Notes: generated from the letters alone by a model not told the origin. A stretch of 64,000 nucleotides of DNA from G965222505 sp965222505 (GCA_965222505.1 OZ244956.1:4712001-4776000), one strand, 5' to 3'. Positions 1 to 9,244 are shown, counted from the stretch's first letter. Program-made: numbers and translations.

Positions 1-1
1 T

Positions 2-3000
2 GCCACTGAAGATCAGTGGTTCGGGCTCGGAAACCGCATCATACACCGCAGGGGAGATGTCACCCGTACAGCCTATCGTGGAAATGCCCCTGTTGGAGCA
101 ATAACCAAAGATACCGAAGACCAGATTTGGGGGATGTCTGGCAATACATTGCTTCATTGTAATCCGGACCCGGTCCAGTGCCGCCAGGTCACGCTGGAGC
201 CGGATGCATATATCGAACAGGTCACAGCGCTCGTGACGGTTCGAAAGATGCGGTTAGGGCAAAGGGTCAATACACTACAGTTGTCGGATGTTTTCAACGT
301 GACCCAACTGATCAAAGACCACGAGGGGTCCTATTGGGGGGCGGCGGAAGATGGCTTGTACTATATGCGGCCTACGCCGTTGACAGCCTATGCTGTTGGC
401 GCAGAAGGTGACCAGAGGGTCTATCCCGTCGTGGAAGACCCGGTTCAGGACGGGCGCATCTGGGCCGGCACGTTCAGCGGGTTTTATCGGCTCGATGGAG
501 ATCGATTTGTCAGACGCACCCGGTTCTCTAATACCTTCTTTAGCAGCCTGTATGTGGATCGTGAACAAAACCTATGGGGGACGTATGGGGGTCAGGTGTT
601 TCGCTATACACAGGGTTTTTTTCAAAGATATCGTCCTCCTGAACTCAGGGATGCGCCCGTCAGTTCTCTGAAGGAAGATGCTGAAGGGACCCTCTGGTTC
701 ATTGCCAGTGACGGGTTACATGGACGCAAGGAGAATACATGGACCCACATTGCCTACCCGGAGGGATTCACGGTCCGGGGCTTGGCGTCACTGCGCATGG
801 TTTTCTTTACGCAAGACGGAGCGATCTGGATTCCGAATACGGCGCAGGGGCTCTACCGTATACATCCCAACACGCCGGCTTCCTTCATTTTGCTCGGCGT
901 TGACCAGGGGTTGAGTAGCAACGACATCCGCCACCTCTTTGAGGATGAAAACGGCATGTATTGGGTTGCAACCGGCGGCGGTGGGCTCAACCGGATTGAC
1001 GTCTCCAACGTGGGGACCTGGGACGAAACGGCCCATGAACGTTTGCAGATCACCACGTACCGCAAGGCAGACGGGCTGTTTGATAATGTGATTCACCGCA
1101 TTGTACCGGACGATTTTGGTCGGTTCTGGATCAGCAGCAACCGGGGCATTTTTCGGGTAAACAAGGACAACCTGGAAGCCTTTGCCGCCGGTGAAATCGA
1201 AAAGATCACCTCCATTGCCTATACCGAACGCGATGGGATGCGAAACCGAGAGGCCAATTCCGGCAACAGTTCCGGGTTCAAGGCGCGGGACGGACGGATC
1301 TGGTTCCCGACGCAGGATGGGGTGGTCATGGTCGATCCGGCCCGGTTGCTCCAAAATACAACCCCGCCCCAGGCACGGATTGAGGCCGTGCTGGTGGGGT
1401 CCAGGTCCCTGCCTGTACGCGGAACGATGGATATGGGCACAGACGACCGTTCCTTTGAAATAGACTACACAGCCTTGAGCTTCATCAACCCGGCCAACAT
1501 GACGTTTCGGTATATGTTGGATGGGTATGATACCAATTGGATCGAGACCACCCGCCGGGCGGCCTTCTATACCAAAGTGCCGCCGGGGGCGTATACCTTT
1601 CGGGTCAAAGGGGCCAACAACGAAGGAGTCTGGAGCACGGAAGAGACCACCCTGAATATCGAGATACAGCCCCAATTCTTTGAAACGTTTTGGTTTAAAG
1701 TGTTGCTGGCCCTGGGGGTGCTTGGCCTGGGTGGAGCTATGATGTGGTACCGTATGCGCTCGCTCCATTGGCAGCGCGAGCACCTGCGAAAGACGGTAGA
1801 GGAACGTACGGAGGCCCTGCGCCAGGCCCTGAGCAAGACGGAAGACGCCCGGCAAATTATTGAAACCCAGGCCGAGCAACTGCGAGAACTGGATCAGGCC
1901 AAAAGTCGATTTTTTGCCAACATCAGCCACGAATTTCGCACACCCCTCACGCTCATGATCGGCCCGTTGAAAGATGCCGCAGATGGGCACTACGGCCCCG
2001 TACCAGAGACGCTTCAGCAGCAATACCAGGTGATGCTGAGTAACGGTCAGCGGCTCCTGCGGTTGGTCAACGAACTGCTGGCCCTGGCCAAACTCGATGC
2101 CGGCGCGATGGAACTGAACCGGACGGAAACAGACCTGAGCCAGTTGGTCCGGGCCGGGGTGGCCGCCTTTGCCTCGGCCGCTGAACAACGAAAGGTCACG
2201 CTGTCCTGCGAAGCCGTCGATGGGTTGACCCTGAACTGTGATACAGATAAAATTGAACATGTGGTGATCAACCTCGTTTCCAACGCCCTCAAGTTTACGC
2301 CCGAAGACGGGTCCGTTCGGGTACGGCTGGAGCCGGAGGACCAGACCGTGCGCCTGACCGTTTCGGACACCGGCGTTGGGATCCAGGAGGAACACCTGCC
2401 GCATATTTTTGACCGCTTCTATCAGGTCAATGAATCCGACCCGGCCGGGGAAACAAGCACCGGCGTAGGGCTGGCCTTGATTAAAGAACTGGTAGAACTC
2501 CACGATGGCCGGGTTGAGGTGAAAAGCACGGTGGGCGTAGGAACCACCTTTACGGTCATTTTACCATTGGATCACCAGTCGTTGCTCCACTTTGGAGATT
2601 TGATGACCCAGGAAGTAGCGGCGGCGCCGATGGGCGATGGTGCCACACCCAAGGATGCAAAAGTCGAACCCACGCCGCACCCCACCGGAGACGACGTAAC
2701 AACCGTTCTGATTGTGGAAGACCACGCGGATATGAGAAGTTACATGCGTTCCATCCTGGACCCCCATTTCCGTATTGTAGAAGCTGGCAATGGGGAAGCA
2801 GGCCTGGCATCAGCCCAGGCAGCCTTGCCGGATTTGATCATTACGGACTTGATGATGCCTATCATGGACGGCTATGCCCTCACCCAAGCCCTCAAAGAGG
2901 ACCCGCTACTGGCCGGTGTACCGGTCCTGATGCTCACCGCCAAGGCCGACGTCAACGATCAAGTCGAGGGGTATGCATCCGGAGCAGATGCCTACCTCAC

Positions 3001-3430
3001 CAAACCCTTCGACCGCACCTTGTTGCTCAGCCGCGTCCGAAACCTCATCGAGAGCCGCCGACAACTCAAACAACACTTCACCCTCATGCCGGAGGAAGGG
3101 TATCTCAAACCCAAACGCTCGCCCTTTGAACGCAAACTGCGAGAATTCATTGTGGGGCACCTCACAGACACCGAACTCTCGGCCGAAAAGCTGGCCTTTG
3201 AGATGGGTCTGAGCTACAGCCAGTTGGCACGTCGCCTCCGAAACGAAGTAGATACCACGGCCACCAAGCTCATCCGCCAGGTGCGGGTCGAACACGCCGC
3301 CCAACTCATCACCAAAGACGCCGGCAACCTGACCGAGATTGCATACGCCGTTGGATTTAACAGCCTCAGCTATTTCAACCGCAGCTTCCACGAGCATTTC
3401 GGTACATCTCCTTCAAAGTACCATGTTTAG
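2..3430 (+). CDS. Hybrid two-component sensor kinase/response regulator with AraC output domain (5'-truncated)
   Basis: The reading frame is open from base 2, so the gene enters from the left of the window and its start is missing; the first ATG at 134 lies inside the propeller. Domains in order: periplasmic two-component propeller repeats (to about base 1370), a Y_Y_Y domain (about 1380-1660), one membrane helix (about 1690-1750), a coiled coil, a HisKA domain with the phospho-acceptor motif SHEFRTPLTL (about 1925), a HATPase domain with DTGVGI and GVGLALIKEL, a receiver domain with LIVEDH and phospho-acceptor Asp in ITDLMMP (about 2845), and a C-terminal AraC-type helix-turn-helix. This order is the Bacteroidota 'hybrid two-component system' design, usually sensing an extracellular, often glycan, ligand and controlling neighbouring genes. 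Neither the ligand nor a target operon can be read from this window. Confidence 0.95.
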   Translation, partial: ATEDQWFGLGNRIIHRRGDVTRTAYRGNAPVGAITKDTEDQIWGMSGNTLLHCNPDPVQCRQVTLEPDAYIEQVTALVTVRKMRLGQRVNTLQLSDVFNVTQLIKDHEGSYWGAAEDGLYYMRPTPLTAYAVGAEGDQRVYPVVEDPVQDGRIWAGTFSGFYRLDGDRFVRRTRFSNTFFSSLYVDREQNLWGTYGGQVFRYTQGFFQRYRPPELRDAPVSSLKEDAEGTLWFIASDGLHGRKENTWTHIAYPEGFTVRGLASLRMVFFTQDGAIWIPNTAQGLYRIHPNTPASFILLGVDQGLSSNDIRHLFEDENGMYWVATGGGGLNRIDVSNVGTWDETAHERLQITTYRKADGLFDNVIHRIVPDDFGRFWISSNRGIFRVNKDNLEAFAAGEIEKITSIAYTERDGMRNREANSGNSSGFKARDGRIWFPTQDGVVMVDPARLLQNTTPPQARIEAVLVGSRSLPVRGTMDMGTDDRSFEIDYTALSFINPANMTFRYMLDGYDTNWIETTRRAAFYTKVPPGAYTFRVKGANNEGVWSTEETTLNIEIQPQFFETFWFKVLLALGVLGLGGAMMWYRMRSLHWQREHLRKTVEERTEALRQALSKTEDARQIIETQAEQLRELDQAKSRFFANISHEFRTPLTLMIGPLKDAADGHYGPVPETLQQQYQVMLSNGQRLLRLVNELLALAKLDAGAMELNRTETDLSQLVRAGVAAFASAAEQRKVTLSCEAVDGLTLNCDTDKIEHVVINLVSNALKFTPEDGSVRVRLEPEDQTVRLTVSDTGVGIQEEHLPHIFDRFYQVNESDPAGETSTGVGLALIKELVELHDGRVEVKSTVGVGTTFTVILPLDHQSLLHFGDLMTQEVAAAPMGDGATPKDAKVEPTPHPTGDDVTTVLIVEDHADMRSYMRSILDPHFRIVEAGNGEAGLASAQAALPDLIITDLMMPIMDGYALTQALKEDPLLAGVPVLMLTAKADVNDQVEGYASGADAYLTKPFDRTLLLSRVRNLIESRRQLKQHFTLMPEEGYLKPKRSPFERKLREFIVGHLTDTELSAEKLAFEMGLSYSQLARRLRNEVDTTATKLIRQVRVEHAAQLITKDAGNLTEIAYAVGFNSLSYFNRSFHEHFGTSPSKYHV

Positions 3431-3638
3431 GCCAATGTTCCGCTTCCGAATCGCATGCTACTTCCGCATGGATTGATAGGTTTGTACAAAAAAATGCGAG
3501 AATAGGAGAGGTGCCCGGTCTCTATACGCTCCTACCTTTGAGCCATCGCTCTTTGTTTTCGTTGCTCTTCAAGTCCTGATCGGCCGTGCTTCATAGGCCG
3601 ATGTTTTGCAAACCCTGCCATCTGTTTACAAAGCAACC

Positions 3639-3962
3639 ATGTCTTTTACCGCTCAAGTGCGTACCCTCGTCGAGGAACACTACCTTGACCATGACTTCAA
3701 CGTAATCTTCCTGGCCGAGCGGGTTGGGCTCAGTTACAGCCAATTGGCCCGGCGGCTACGGGCTGAAGCCAATGTAAACCCCACGAAGCTGGTTCGCATT
3801 GTGCGGTTGGAACGGGCCGCCCAAATGATCAATGCCGGGGCGAGCAACATGACCGAAGTGGCCGATGCCGTCGGCTTTAGAAGCCTGAGCTATTTCAGCC
3901 GCTGTTTTCGTTCACATTTCGGCATTCCCCCTTCACGTTACCGGCATGCTGCTGCTGCATGA
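3639..3962 (+). CDS. Orphan AraC-family DNA-binding domain protein
   Basis: This 107-residue protein is almost only an AraC/XylS helix-turn-helix pair (GLSYSQLARRLR, then GFRSLSYFSRCFRSHFG, ending PSRYRH). I chose the ATG at 3639; an upstream in-frame TTG at 3606 would add 11 unremarkable residues. It closely resembles the output domain of the hybrid sensor just upstream, sharing GLSYSQLARRLR and the SLSYF motif. That suggests duplication of that domain or a common origin with it. It has no sensor or effector domain, so its activity may depend on level, on heterodimers or on competition for the sensor's sites (inference). The spacer upstream carries TACCTTTG at 3533-3540, which fits the Bacteroidota -7 consensus TAnnTTTG. 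Confidence 0.85.
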   Translation: MSFTAQVRTLVEEHYLDHDFNVIFLAERVGLSYSQLARRLRAEANVNPTKLVRIVRLERAAQMINAGASNMTEVADAVGFRSLSYFSRCFRSHFGIPPSRYRHAAAA

Positions 3963-4116
3963 CCCCTTCTTCAATTCGGCAACAGGTCTGAATCTCATCG
4001 TGTCTGCGCCCGGCCCGGTTAAGGAGGAAGTACAGGACTGGGTCGGGTGTGGGCCGATGAACTTGGTGATGGGTTTCGGTGATTGTAGATTGGGATAGCA
4101 TTACATTTAACTATCG

Positions 4117-4200
4117 TGTCCTTGCGAAAGCATGGAGTGCTTGTGGCAATCTTATTGGCATATAAGATTGCCACGTCGCCTTTAGCTCCTCGCAATGACT
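4117..4200. repeat. Large imperfect palindromic intergenic repeat
   Basis: A 13-bp perfect stem (4143-4155 with 4162-4174, beginning GTGGCAATCTTAT) has a six-base loop. The outer arms continue imperfectly: CTTGCGAAAGC on the left and GCTCCTCGCAATGAC on the right. Read on the minus strand, the right arm contains GTCATTGCGAGGAGC followed by GACGTGGCAATC. I recognise this as a common dispersed palindromic repeat of Bacteroidota and some other genomes. It ends just before tatD and could form a strong hairpin in a transcript entering that gene. Confidence 0.75.
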
Positions 4201-4225
4201 GTTAAATACGTCCGGGTACATAGCT

Positions 4226-5029
4226 TTGTATACCGATACCCACGCCCATCTTTACCACCGGCGCTTTGCAGAGGACCGGGACGCCATGATCGAGCGCGCC
4301 AAATCCGCAGGCGTCACAACGCTCGTCATGCCCGCCATCGATATATCCTCTATTCATGAGGCCATCGTCCTGTGCAAACGGCACATGGGCCTCTATGCCA
4401 TGACGGCCATTCATCCCTCAGATGTCAAGGATGCTACAGAAGAGGACTATCAGGCCATGGCGGCGCTTTGCACCGATCCGCATGTGATTGCCATAGGGGA
4501 GAGTGGTCTCGATTATTATTGGGATCGCAGCTTTGATGCCAAGCAGCACGACTATTTCCGGCGGCACATCCGCCTGGCTATCGAAACCGACCTGCCGCTG
4601 ATTCTGCACATCCGGGACAAGCAGGGCCGTGCAGAAGTCTACGCGGACATCCTCGCCATCTTACATGAGGAGAAAGCTGCTTCGGCCCAACCCGAACGGC
4701 TGCGGGGTATTTTCCATTGCTTCAGCGGTTCGAGTGATGTGGCTGCAGCAGCCATTGCCCTTGGCTTTATGCTCGGCCTGGGCGGAACGCTCACCTTCAA
4801 AAACAGCGGCGTGGCCGAAATCATCCGAGCAGTCGGGCTTGAACACCTCGTACTCGAAACCGATGCCCCGTTTCTTGCGCCGGTGCCGTACCGTGGGAAA
4901 CGCAACGAGCCCGCCTACATCCCGTACATCGCCCAAAAACTGGCCGAGGTTAAAGCGATGCCGGTAGAAGAAATTGCCCGAATTACCACGGAAAACGCCA
5001 AACAGATGTTTGGGTTAGTGGATCGTTGA
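4226..5029 (+). CDS. tatD: TatD-family metal-dependent DNase/hydrolase
   Basis: The 267-residue protein begins YTDTHAHLYHRRF, the conserved metal-binding N-terminus of TatD enzymes. It also has GESGLDYYWD (about residue 92), LILHIRDKQGR (about 129), GIFHCFSGS (about 160) and LETDAPFLAP (about 208), all ligand-bearing motifs of this TIM-barrel family. Family members are Mg2+-dependent 3'-5' exonucleases or related hydrolases in the cytoplasm. The start is TTG at 4226: no in-frame ATG precedes it and the family motif starts immediately after. A palindromic repeat ends 25 bp upstream. The length is normal for the family. Confidence 0.93.
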   Translation: MYTDTHAHLYHRRFAEDRDAMIERAKSAGVTTLVMPAIDISSIHEAIVLCKRHMGLYAMTAIHPSDVKDATEEDYQAMAALCTDPHVIAIGESGLDYYWDRSFDAKQHDYFRRHIRLAIETDLPLILHIRDKQGRAEVYADILAILHEEKAASAQPERLRGIFHCFSGSSDVAAAAIALGFMLGLGGTLTFKNSGVAEIIRAVGLEHLVLETDAPFLAPVPYRGKRNEPAYIPYIAQKLAEVKAMPVEEIARITTENAKQMFGLVDR

Positions 5030-5100
5030 ATTTCCCGCATATCTTTTGGTGGAAGATCAAAGTGGAACCTATCTTGAAAAACTAAGCTCTAATTCCGCCC

Positions 5101-5646
5101 ATGAATCGTCTACGTTCCACATACCTGTATCGGCTGATCGCCGGGGTGATGTTGGCTGCAACGGCTCCGTTGTTGGCCCCGCCCGGCTTGATTGCGAGCC
5201 AGGCTGTAGATGAAGCCCCAGCGGACTGGTTACGGGCGCATTACGCAGGGCCACGGGCCGAGGTGTTTGAGGCTGTTCTGGCAGAAGTTGAAGCCCAGGA
5301 GCATCATTCTCTGGATGCCTTTTTAATGGCCTTTCTGAAGGCCTATGCTGCACACGAAGATATTCCGACCGCTCATTTAGCCGGTTTTCATACCCTTTCC
5401 GGACCACTCTCGGCCTTCACCTTCCAGGCGCACTTGCTGGCGATGGTGGTCAAGGTGGTCTCAGCCCGCATGGGTACCGATGCCGTTGCGTGGGGGAATG
5501 GCCTCGGCGATGCTCTGGTGGGTGTACGCCCGGCGCAGGTCTTGCGGCCCTTTGCCACAGGCCTGAAATTGCTCAACCGTCGCGTAGACGGCCACACGGC
5601 CTTGCGCATACATATCCTTTCTGCGGCACAGCCGCTCGGGCCGTAG
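5101..5646 (+). CDS. Small secreted/periplasmic protein of unknown function
   Basis: I do not recognise this 181-residue protein. It starts with a Sec-type signal peptide: basic MNRLRSTYLYR, then a hydrophobic core, with a probable cut near residues 33-37. The rest looks mostly helical. It has an Ala/Leu-rich stretch (about residues 60-140) and a basic C-terminus with no membrane anchor. It stands alone in the same direction as secD and is followed at once by a strong terminator, so it is probably its own transcription unit. Codon use resembles that of its neighbours. A periplasmic location is inferred from the signal peptide only. Confidence 0.7.
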   Translation: MNRLRSTYLYRLIAGVMLAATAPLLAPPGLIASQAVDEAPADWLRAHYAGPRAEVFEAVLAEVEAQEHHSLDAFLMAFLKAYAAHEDIPTAHLAGFHTLSGPLSAFTFQAHLLAMVVKVVSARMGTDAVAWGNGLGDALVGVRPAQVLRPFATGLKLLNRRVDGHTALRIHILSAAQPLGP

Positions 5647-5690
5647 CCGGTTTCCTTTTTCCGGGCTTGCATGCCCGGTACCGGTTTTTT
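5647..5690 (+). terminator. Rho-independent terminator after the small secreted gene
   Basis: Nested inverted repeats: outer CCGGT (5647-5651) with ACCGG (5680-5684) and inner CCGGGC (5661-5666) with GCCCGG (5673-5678), followed by a run of six T at 5685-5690. Confidence 0.75.
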
Positions 5691-5764
5691 CTCCAAGCCT
5701 ACTTTATGGGGGGCCTATGGCTTTTTTGCCCGATGCCTCCCGCACGCCTTAACCATGGATTCCC

Positions 5765-7666
5765 ATGTTCAAAGACAATAGCCTGAAAATATCTGCTGTG
5801 ATCGGTTTTATACTGCTCTCGGCGTATTACCTCTACCCGTCTTTTCGGAATTGGCAGATTCAAAAGTCGATGACCGAACTGGACGACGAAGCGCGTCGGA
5901 CGTACGAAGACGAAAACTACGGCACCATTCAATGGGCCAATGAAAATGCCCTCAAGCTGGGCCTTGACCTGCAAGGCGGTATGATGGTCACCTTGGAAGT
6001 TGGGGTAGACCGCCTTGTGCGGGATCTCGCCAACGACCGGGATGAATCCTTCAATCAAATTATCAACGAAGCCCGGGACCGCTCTACCGCTGAGGGGATT
6101 GCCTTCATTGATGCCTTCGGGCAGGTCTTTCAGGAAAAAGACCCCAATGCCCGGCTATCTCGCTACTTCCGCAATACAGAGCGGGACATTACCCGGCGTT
6201 CGACCAACGATGAAATCCTGGCCTACCTCAGCGAAGAAGCCGGGGCCGCCGTGGACCGGGCCGTGGAAATCATCCGCGACCGCGTCGACCGTTTTGGGGT
6301 ATCTGAACCCTCCATCCAGAAACAAGGCACGCGCCGCATCGTGGTGGAATTGCCCGGCGTGGACGATGCCGAGCGCGTCCGGAAACTCCTGCGTGGGACG
6401 GCCAAACTGGAATTTCGCCTGATGATTGAACCGACTGAAATGGCCAGTTCCATGCAACGGGTCATGGGGTTCTACGACCAGCAATCCCAGGCGGACACGA
6501 CTGCTGCTGCATCCGACAGTGCAGCCGTGGCCACCGCCGATAGTGCAGCCGCCGATTCCACGTTCGACGTCACCGACCTGATTGACAATGCCGAGGATGA
6601 AGAAGCCAATGCCAATCCCTTGCTGCAGGTCTTCCGGCCCTATCCCTACCAGGACGTGATTCTCGGCTCAGCATTTGCTGCGGATACCGCCACCGCACGT
6701 GCCCTGCTCTTCGGGGAAGAAACCGCGAGCATGTGGCCCGCAGACGTCCTGATGATGTGGACGGCCAACCCGGTAGCCACTTCCGCTGAGGGGAGGGAAG
6801 AGTTCTTTGCCCTCGGTGTTCGGCGGGGAGTGGACCTCACGGGTGAATCTATCATCGAAGCCACTGCGGATTTTGACCAACTGGACAACCAGCCCAAGGT
6901 CTCGATGACGATGAATTCCGAAGGCGCACGCATCTGGAGCCGCCTTACCGGGGCCAACGTGAACAAAAAGATCGCCATCACGATGGACAACGTCGTGTAT
7001 TCCTACCCGAACGTGATTCAGAAAATCACAGGTGGCCGCTCGGAAATCAGCGGGCTGGAATCCCTGGATGAGGCCAAGGACATCGTGACCATCCTCAAGT
7101 CGGGTGCCCTTCCTGCGCCGGTAGACATCGAAGCCGAACAAACGGTAGGGCCGAGCCTCGGGGCTGCCTCCATCCGGGCCGGTACGCTCTCGACGATTAT
7201 TGGGCTGCTCCTGGTGGCCGTGTTCATGATCTTCTACTATCGCGCTGGCGGGAGTGTGGCAGACATTGCCCTCTTCCTGAACATCCTGTTCATTTTCGGA
7301 ATTCTGGCAGGCTTTAAGGCCACCCTGACCCTGCCCGGTATTGCCGGTATCGTGCTGACGATCGGTATGGCCGTGGATGCCAATGTGCTGATCTTCGAGC
7401 GCATTCGGGAAGAACAATCGACCGGAAAGACCCTCAAGGCTGCCATTGCCGGGGGGTATGGGAATGCCCTGAGTGCCATCCTTGATGCCAACATCACGAC
7501 GTTCCTCGTGGCCGTGATTCTGTACTCGTTTGGCTCTGGCCCGATCCAGGGTTTTGCCGTTACGCTGATGGCCGGGATCCTGTCTTCGCTCTTTACCGCC
7601 ATCATCGTCACGCGCCTGGTTATCGAATGGATGCTCCGCCGCCGGATGAGCATTTCGTTTGGGTAA
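5765..7666 (+). CDS. secD: Protein translocase subunit SecD
   Basis: The 633-residue protein has an N-terminal membrane helix, the family motif LGLDLQGG (about residue 60), the large periplasmic P1 domain, and a C-terminal bundle of membrane helices with GIVLTIGMAVDANVLIFERIRE cut by family convention into TIGMAVDANVLIFERI. SecD works with SecF and the proton gradient to pull preproteins through SecYEG. An Ala/Asp/Ser-rich acidic linker at about residues 240-285 (AASDSAAVATADSAAAD) inserts between P1 subdomains and looks disordered. secF follows after a 237-bp spacer carrying a strong palindrome; many Bacteroidota instead encode a fused SecDF. Confidence 0.96.
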   Translation: MFKDNSLKISAVIGFILLSAYYLYPSFRNWQIQKSMTELDDEARRTYEDENYGTIQWANENALKLGLDLQGGMMVTLEVGVDRLVRDLANDRDESFNQIINEARDRSTAEGIAFIDAFGQVFQEKDPNARLSRYFRNTERDITRRSTNDEILAYLSEEAGAAVDRAVEIIRDRVDRFGVSEPSIQKQGTRRIVVELPGVDDAERVRKLLRGTAKLEFRLMIEPTEMASSMQRVMGFYDQQSQADTTAAASDSAAVATADSAAADSTFDVTDLIDNAEDEEANANPLLQVFRPYPYQDVILGSAFAADTATARALLFGEETASMWPADVLMMWTANPVATSAEGREEFFALGVRRGVDLTGESIIEATADFDQLDNQPKVSMTMNSEGARIWSRLTGANVNKKIAITMDNVVYSYPNVIQKITGGRSEISGLESLDEAKDIVTILKSGALPAPVDIEAEQTVGPSLGAASIRAGTLSTIIGLLLVAVFMIFYYRAGGSVADIALFLNILFIFGILAGFKATLTLPGIAGIVLTIGMAVDANVLIFERIREEQSTGKTLKAAIAGGYGNALSAILDANITTFLVAVILYSFGSGPIQGFAVTLMAGILSSLFTAIIVTRLVIEWMLRRRMSISFG

Positions 7667-7747
7667 GCCGAAACAGGGCAATCGAAATTAAATAAGCAAA
7701 ATATCCAAATGGGTGAAGCATGAAGAGATACTGAGAAAAGGTGGTTG

Positions 7748-7832
7748 GTCCACTGCGTGGACGGGGTTGATGCCCTGCGGGCATGGTTTCTTGTCAAAGT
7801 CCTGAAACCGCTCGCGATAGCGAGCCAACCCC
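7748..7832. repeat. Four-stem cloverleaf palindrome in the secD-secF spacer
   Basis: The closing stem is GGGGTTG (7763-7769) with CAACCCC (7826-7832). Inside it three 6-bp hairpins abut with no unpaired base between them: ATGCCC/GGGCAT (7770-7784, loop TGC), GGTTTC/GAAACC (7785-7809, 13-nt loop) and GCTCGC/GCGAGC (7810-7825, loop GATA). A fifth hairpin, GTCCAC/GTGGAC with loop TGC, abuts upstream at 7748-7762. All stems are perfect. The element lacks tRNA signatures. It may be a dispersed palindromic repeat or a structured mRNA element between secD and secF. Confidence 0.8.
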
Positions 7833-7903
7833 CGTGACCAAAGGCGCAATGCGCTCAGGCCTCAGATATCGACTTTATTGCTCATCCTCAATGTTAGATC
7901 ATC

Positions 7904-8812
7904 ATGCGAATTTTCGAAAACACCAACATCGACTTCATCGGCAGGCGGACGCTTGGGTATATCATCTCCGGGGCGCTCCTTACCGTTAGTGTCGTCTCGT
8001 TTTTCATCTGGGGCCTCTCGATGGGGATCGACTTTTTGGGCGGCACCGAATTTGTGGTTCATACCGATACCGTACTGGAAGTGACCGACGTGCGAGGCAC
8101 ACTGGATAACGCCCTGGGCTCGGCGCTGGAAGTCAAAACCTTTGGCTCGCCGAACGACCTGCTCATCCGGACGGTAGCCGGGGGGGACATCAGCGACGTC
8201 GAAGCCCAGATCATCTCGACCATCAACGGGAGCTTTGCCGGCTCCAACCCACAGGTGCTCAAAACGGATAGCGTCGGGCCTCGGTTTGCCGAGGACCTGA
8301 AACGGGGTGCCGTGTATGCGGTCCTGCTCTCACTGCTGGCCATCTTTATCTACATCCTGGTGCGGTTTGCCTGGCGCTTTGGCGTCGGGGCGGTTGCGGC
8401 CCTGTCTCATGACGTGGTCATCACGCTTGGCATCTTTTCCTTGTTGGGCGGGTTGGGCATCGTGCCGTTCGGCCTGGAGATCAACCAGGCCATCATCGCA
8501 GCCTTGCTCACGATTGTGGGGTACTCTCTCAACGATACCGTGGTCGTGTTCGACCGTATCCGGGAATACACCAACGTGTTTAAGACCGTCCCGTATGAAC
8601 AGATGGTCAACCGGGCCATAAACAGTACGCTCAGCCGGACGTTCGTTACCTCCGGCACAACGCTGATTGTGGTGATAATCCTGTTTTTATTCGGTGGGGA
8701 AGTGTTGCGCGGGTTTTCATTTGCGCTAATTGTTGGTATCTTAATCGGGACCTATTCATCCATCTTCATCGCATCCCCCATCGTGGTCGAGTTACGGGCA
8801 CGCCAGCAGTAA
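7904..8812 (+). CDS. secF: Protein translocase subunit SecF
   Basis: This 302-residue protein has the SecF pattern: one N-terminal helix, the motif GIDFLGGTEFVV (about residue 45), a periplasmic domain, and five C-terminal helices with NDTVVVFDRIRE (about 209) and TSGTTLIVVIILF. It pairs with the upstream SecD in the proton-driven translocase accessory complex of the inner membrane. The start at 7904 gives the usual short cytoplasmic lead MRIFENTNIDF. Transcription from secD is plausible but must cross the palindromic spacer. Confidence 0.96.
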   Translation: MRIFENTNIDFIGRRTLGYIISGALLTVSVVSFFIWGLSMGIDFLGGTEFVVHTDTVLEVTDVRGTLDNALGSALEVKTFGSPNDLLIRTVAGGDISDVEAQIISTINGSFAGSNPQVLKTDSVGPRFAEDLKRGAVYAVLLSLLAIFIYILVRFAWRFGVGAVAALSHDVVITLGIFSLLGGLGIVPFGLEINQAIIAALLTIVGYSLNDTVVVFDRIREYTNVFKTVPYEQMVNRAINSTLSRTFVTSGTTLIVVIILFLFGGEVLRGFSFALIVGILIGTYSSIFIASPIVVELRARQQ

Positions 8813-8893
8813 CCGCCCGGCCAGCCTCAAACACCCCGGTTACAACTGGATGCCAGATGTGACGTTACTCTCTGAATCAAACCTGACGACCCC

Positions 8894-9244
8894 ATGAATT
8901 TCAAGATCGATGAGCGCTATAACGCGGTAGTCGTTGAACTAAAAGGCAACGTAATGGGAGGGCCGGACGGTTCGTCTTTGCTCGAAAAGCTCCGCGAACT
9001 CAAGGATAGCAACAAGAAAAACATTGTTGTGGACCTCGCCCGCGTTAAGTTCATGAACTCCAGCGGCCTCGGCATGCTGATCAGTGGCATGACCACCATG
9101 CGGAATGCCGGTGGCGATCTGCGCCTGGCCAACGTAGCCGACCGCATCCGGTCCCTGCTAATGATTACGAAGTTGATCACCGTGTTCAAAAACTATGACT
9201 CGGTGGCCGAAGCTGTAGACAGCTATAAACCTGCTGCTGAGTAA
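8894..9244 (+). CDS. STAS-domain anti-sigma factor antagonist
   Basis: The 116-residue protein is a single STAS domain. The SpoIIAA-type phosphorylation loop is VKFMNSSGLGMLISGM (about residues 53-68), with the serine that a partner switch kinase would phosphorylate. Such proteins release a sigma factor or other effector by binding its anti-sigma kinase when unphosphorylated. No RsbW-like kinase is encoded nearby, so the partner lies elsewhere. It follows secF by 81 bp in the same direction and is followed by a clear terminator. Confidence 0.88.
   Translation: MNFKIDERYNAVVVELKGNVMGGPDGSSLLEKLRELKDSNKKNIVVDLARVKFMNSSGLGMLISGMTTMRNAGGDLRLANVADRIRSLLMITKLITVFKNYDSVAEAVDSYKPAAE

Noticed and set aside
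788..2503. 571-codon open frame on the minus strand inside the hybrid sensor gene
   Set aside because: It is antisense to well-defined propeller, HisKA and HATPase domains and has no recognisable motif; it is a GC-codon-bias shadow.
6668..7681. 337-codon minus-strand frame inside secD
   Set aside because: Antisense to conserved SecD membrane motifs; low-complexity composition and no domain.
7763..7832. Cloverleaf palindrome as a tRNA or tRNA-like gene
   Set aside because: It has a seven-base closing stem but lacks the D and T loops, anticodon loop size and TTC motif; loops are 3, 13 and 4 bases.
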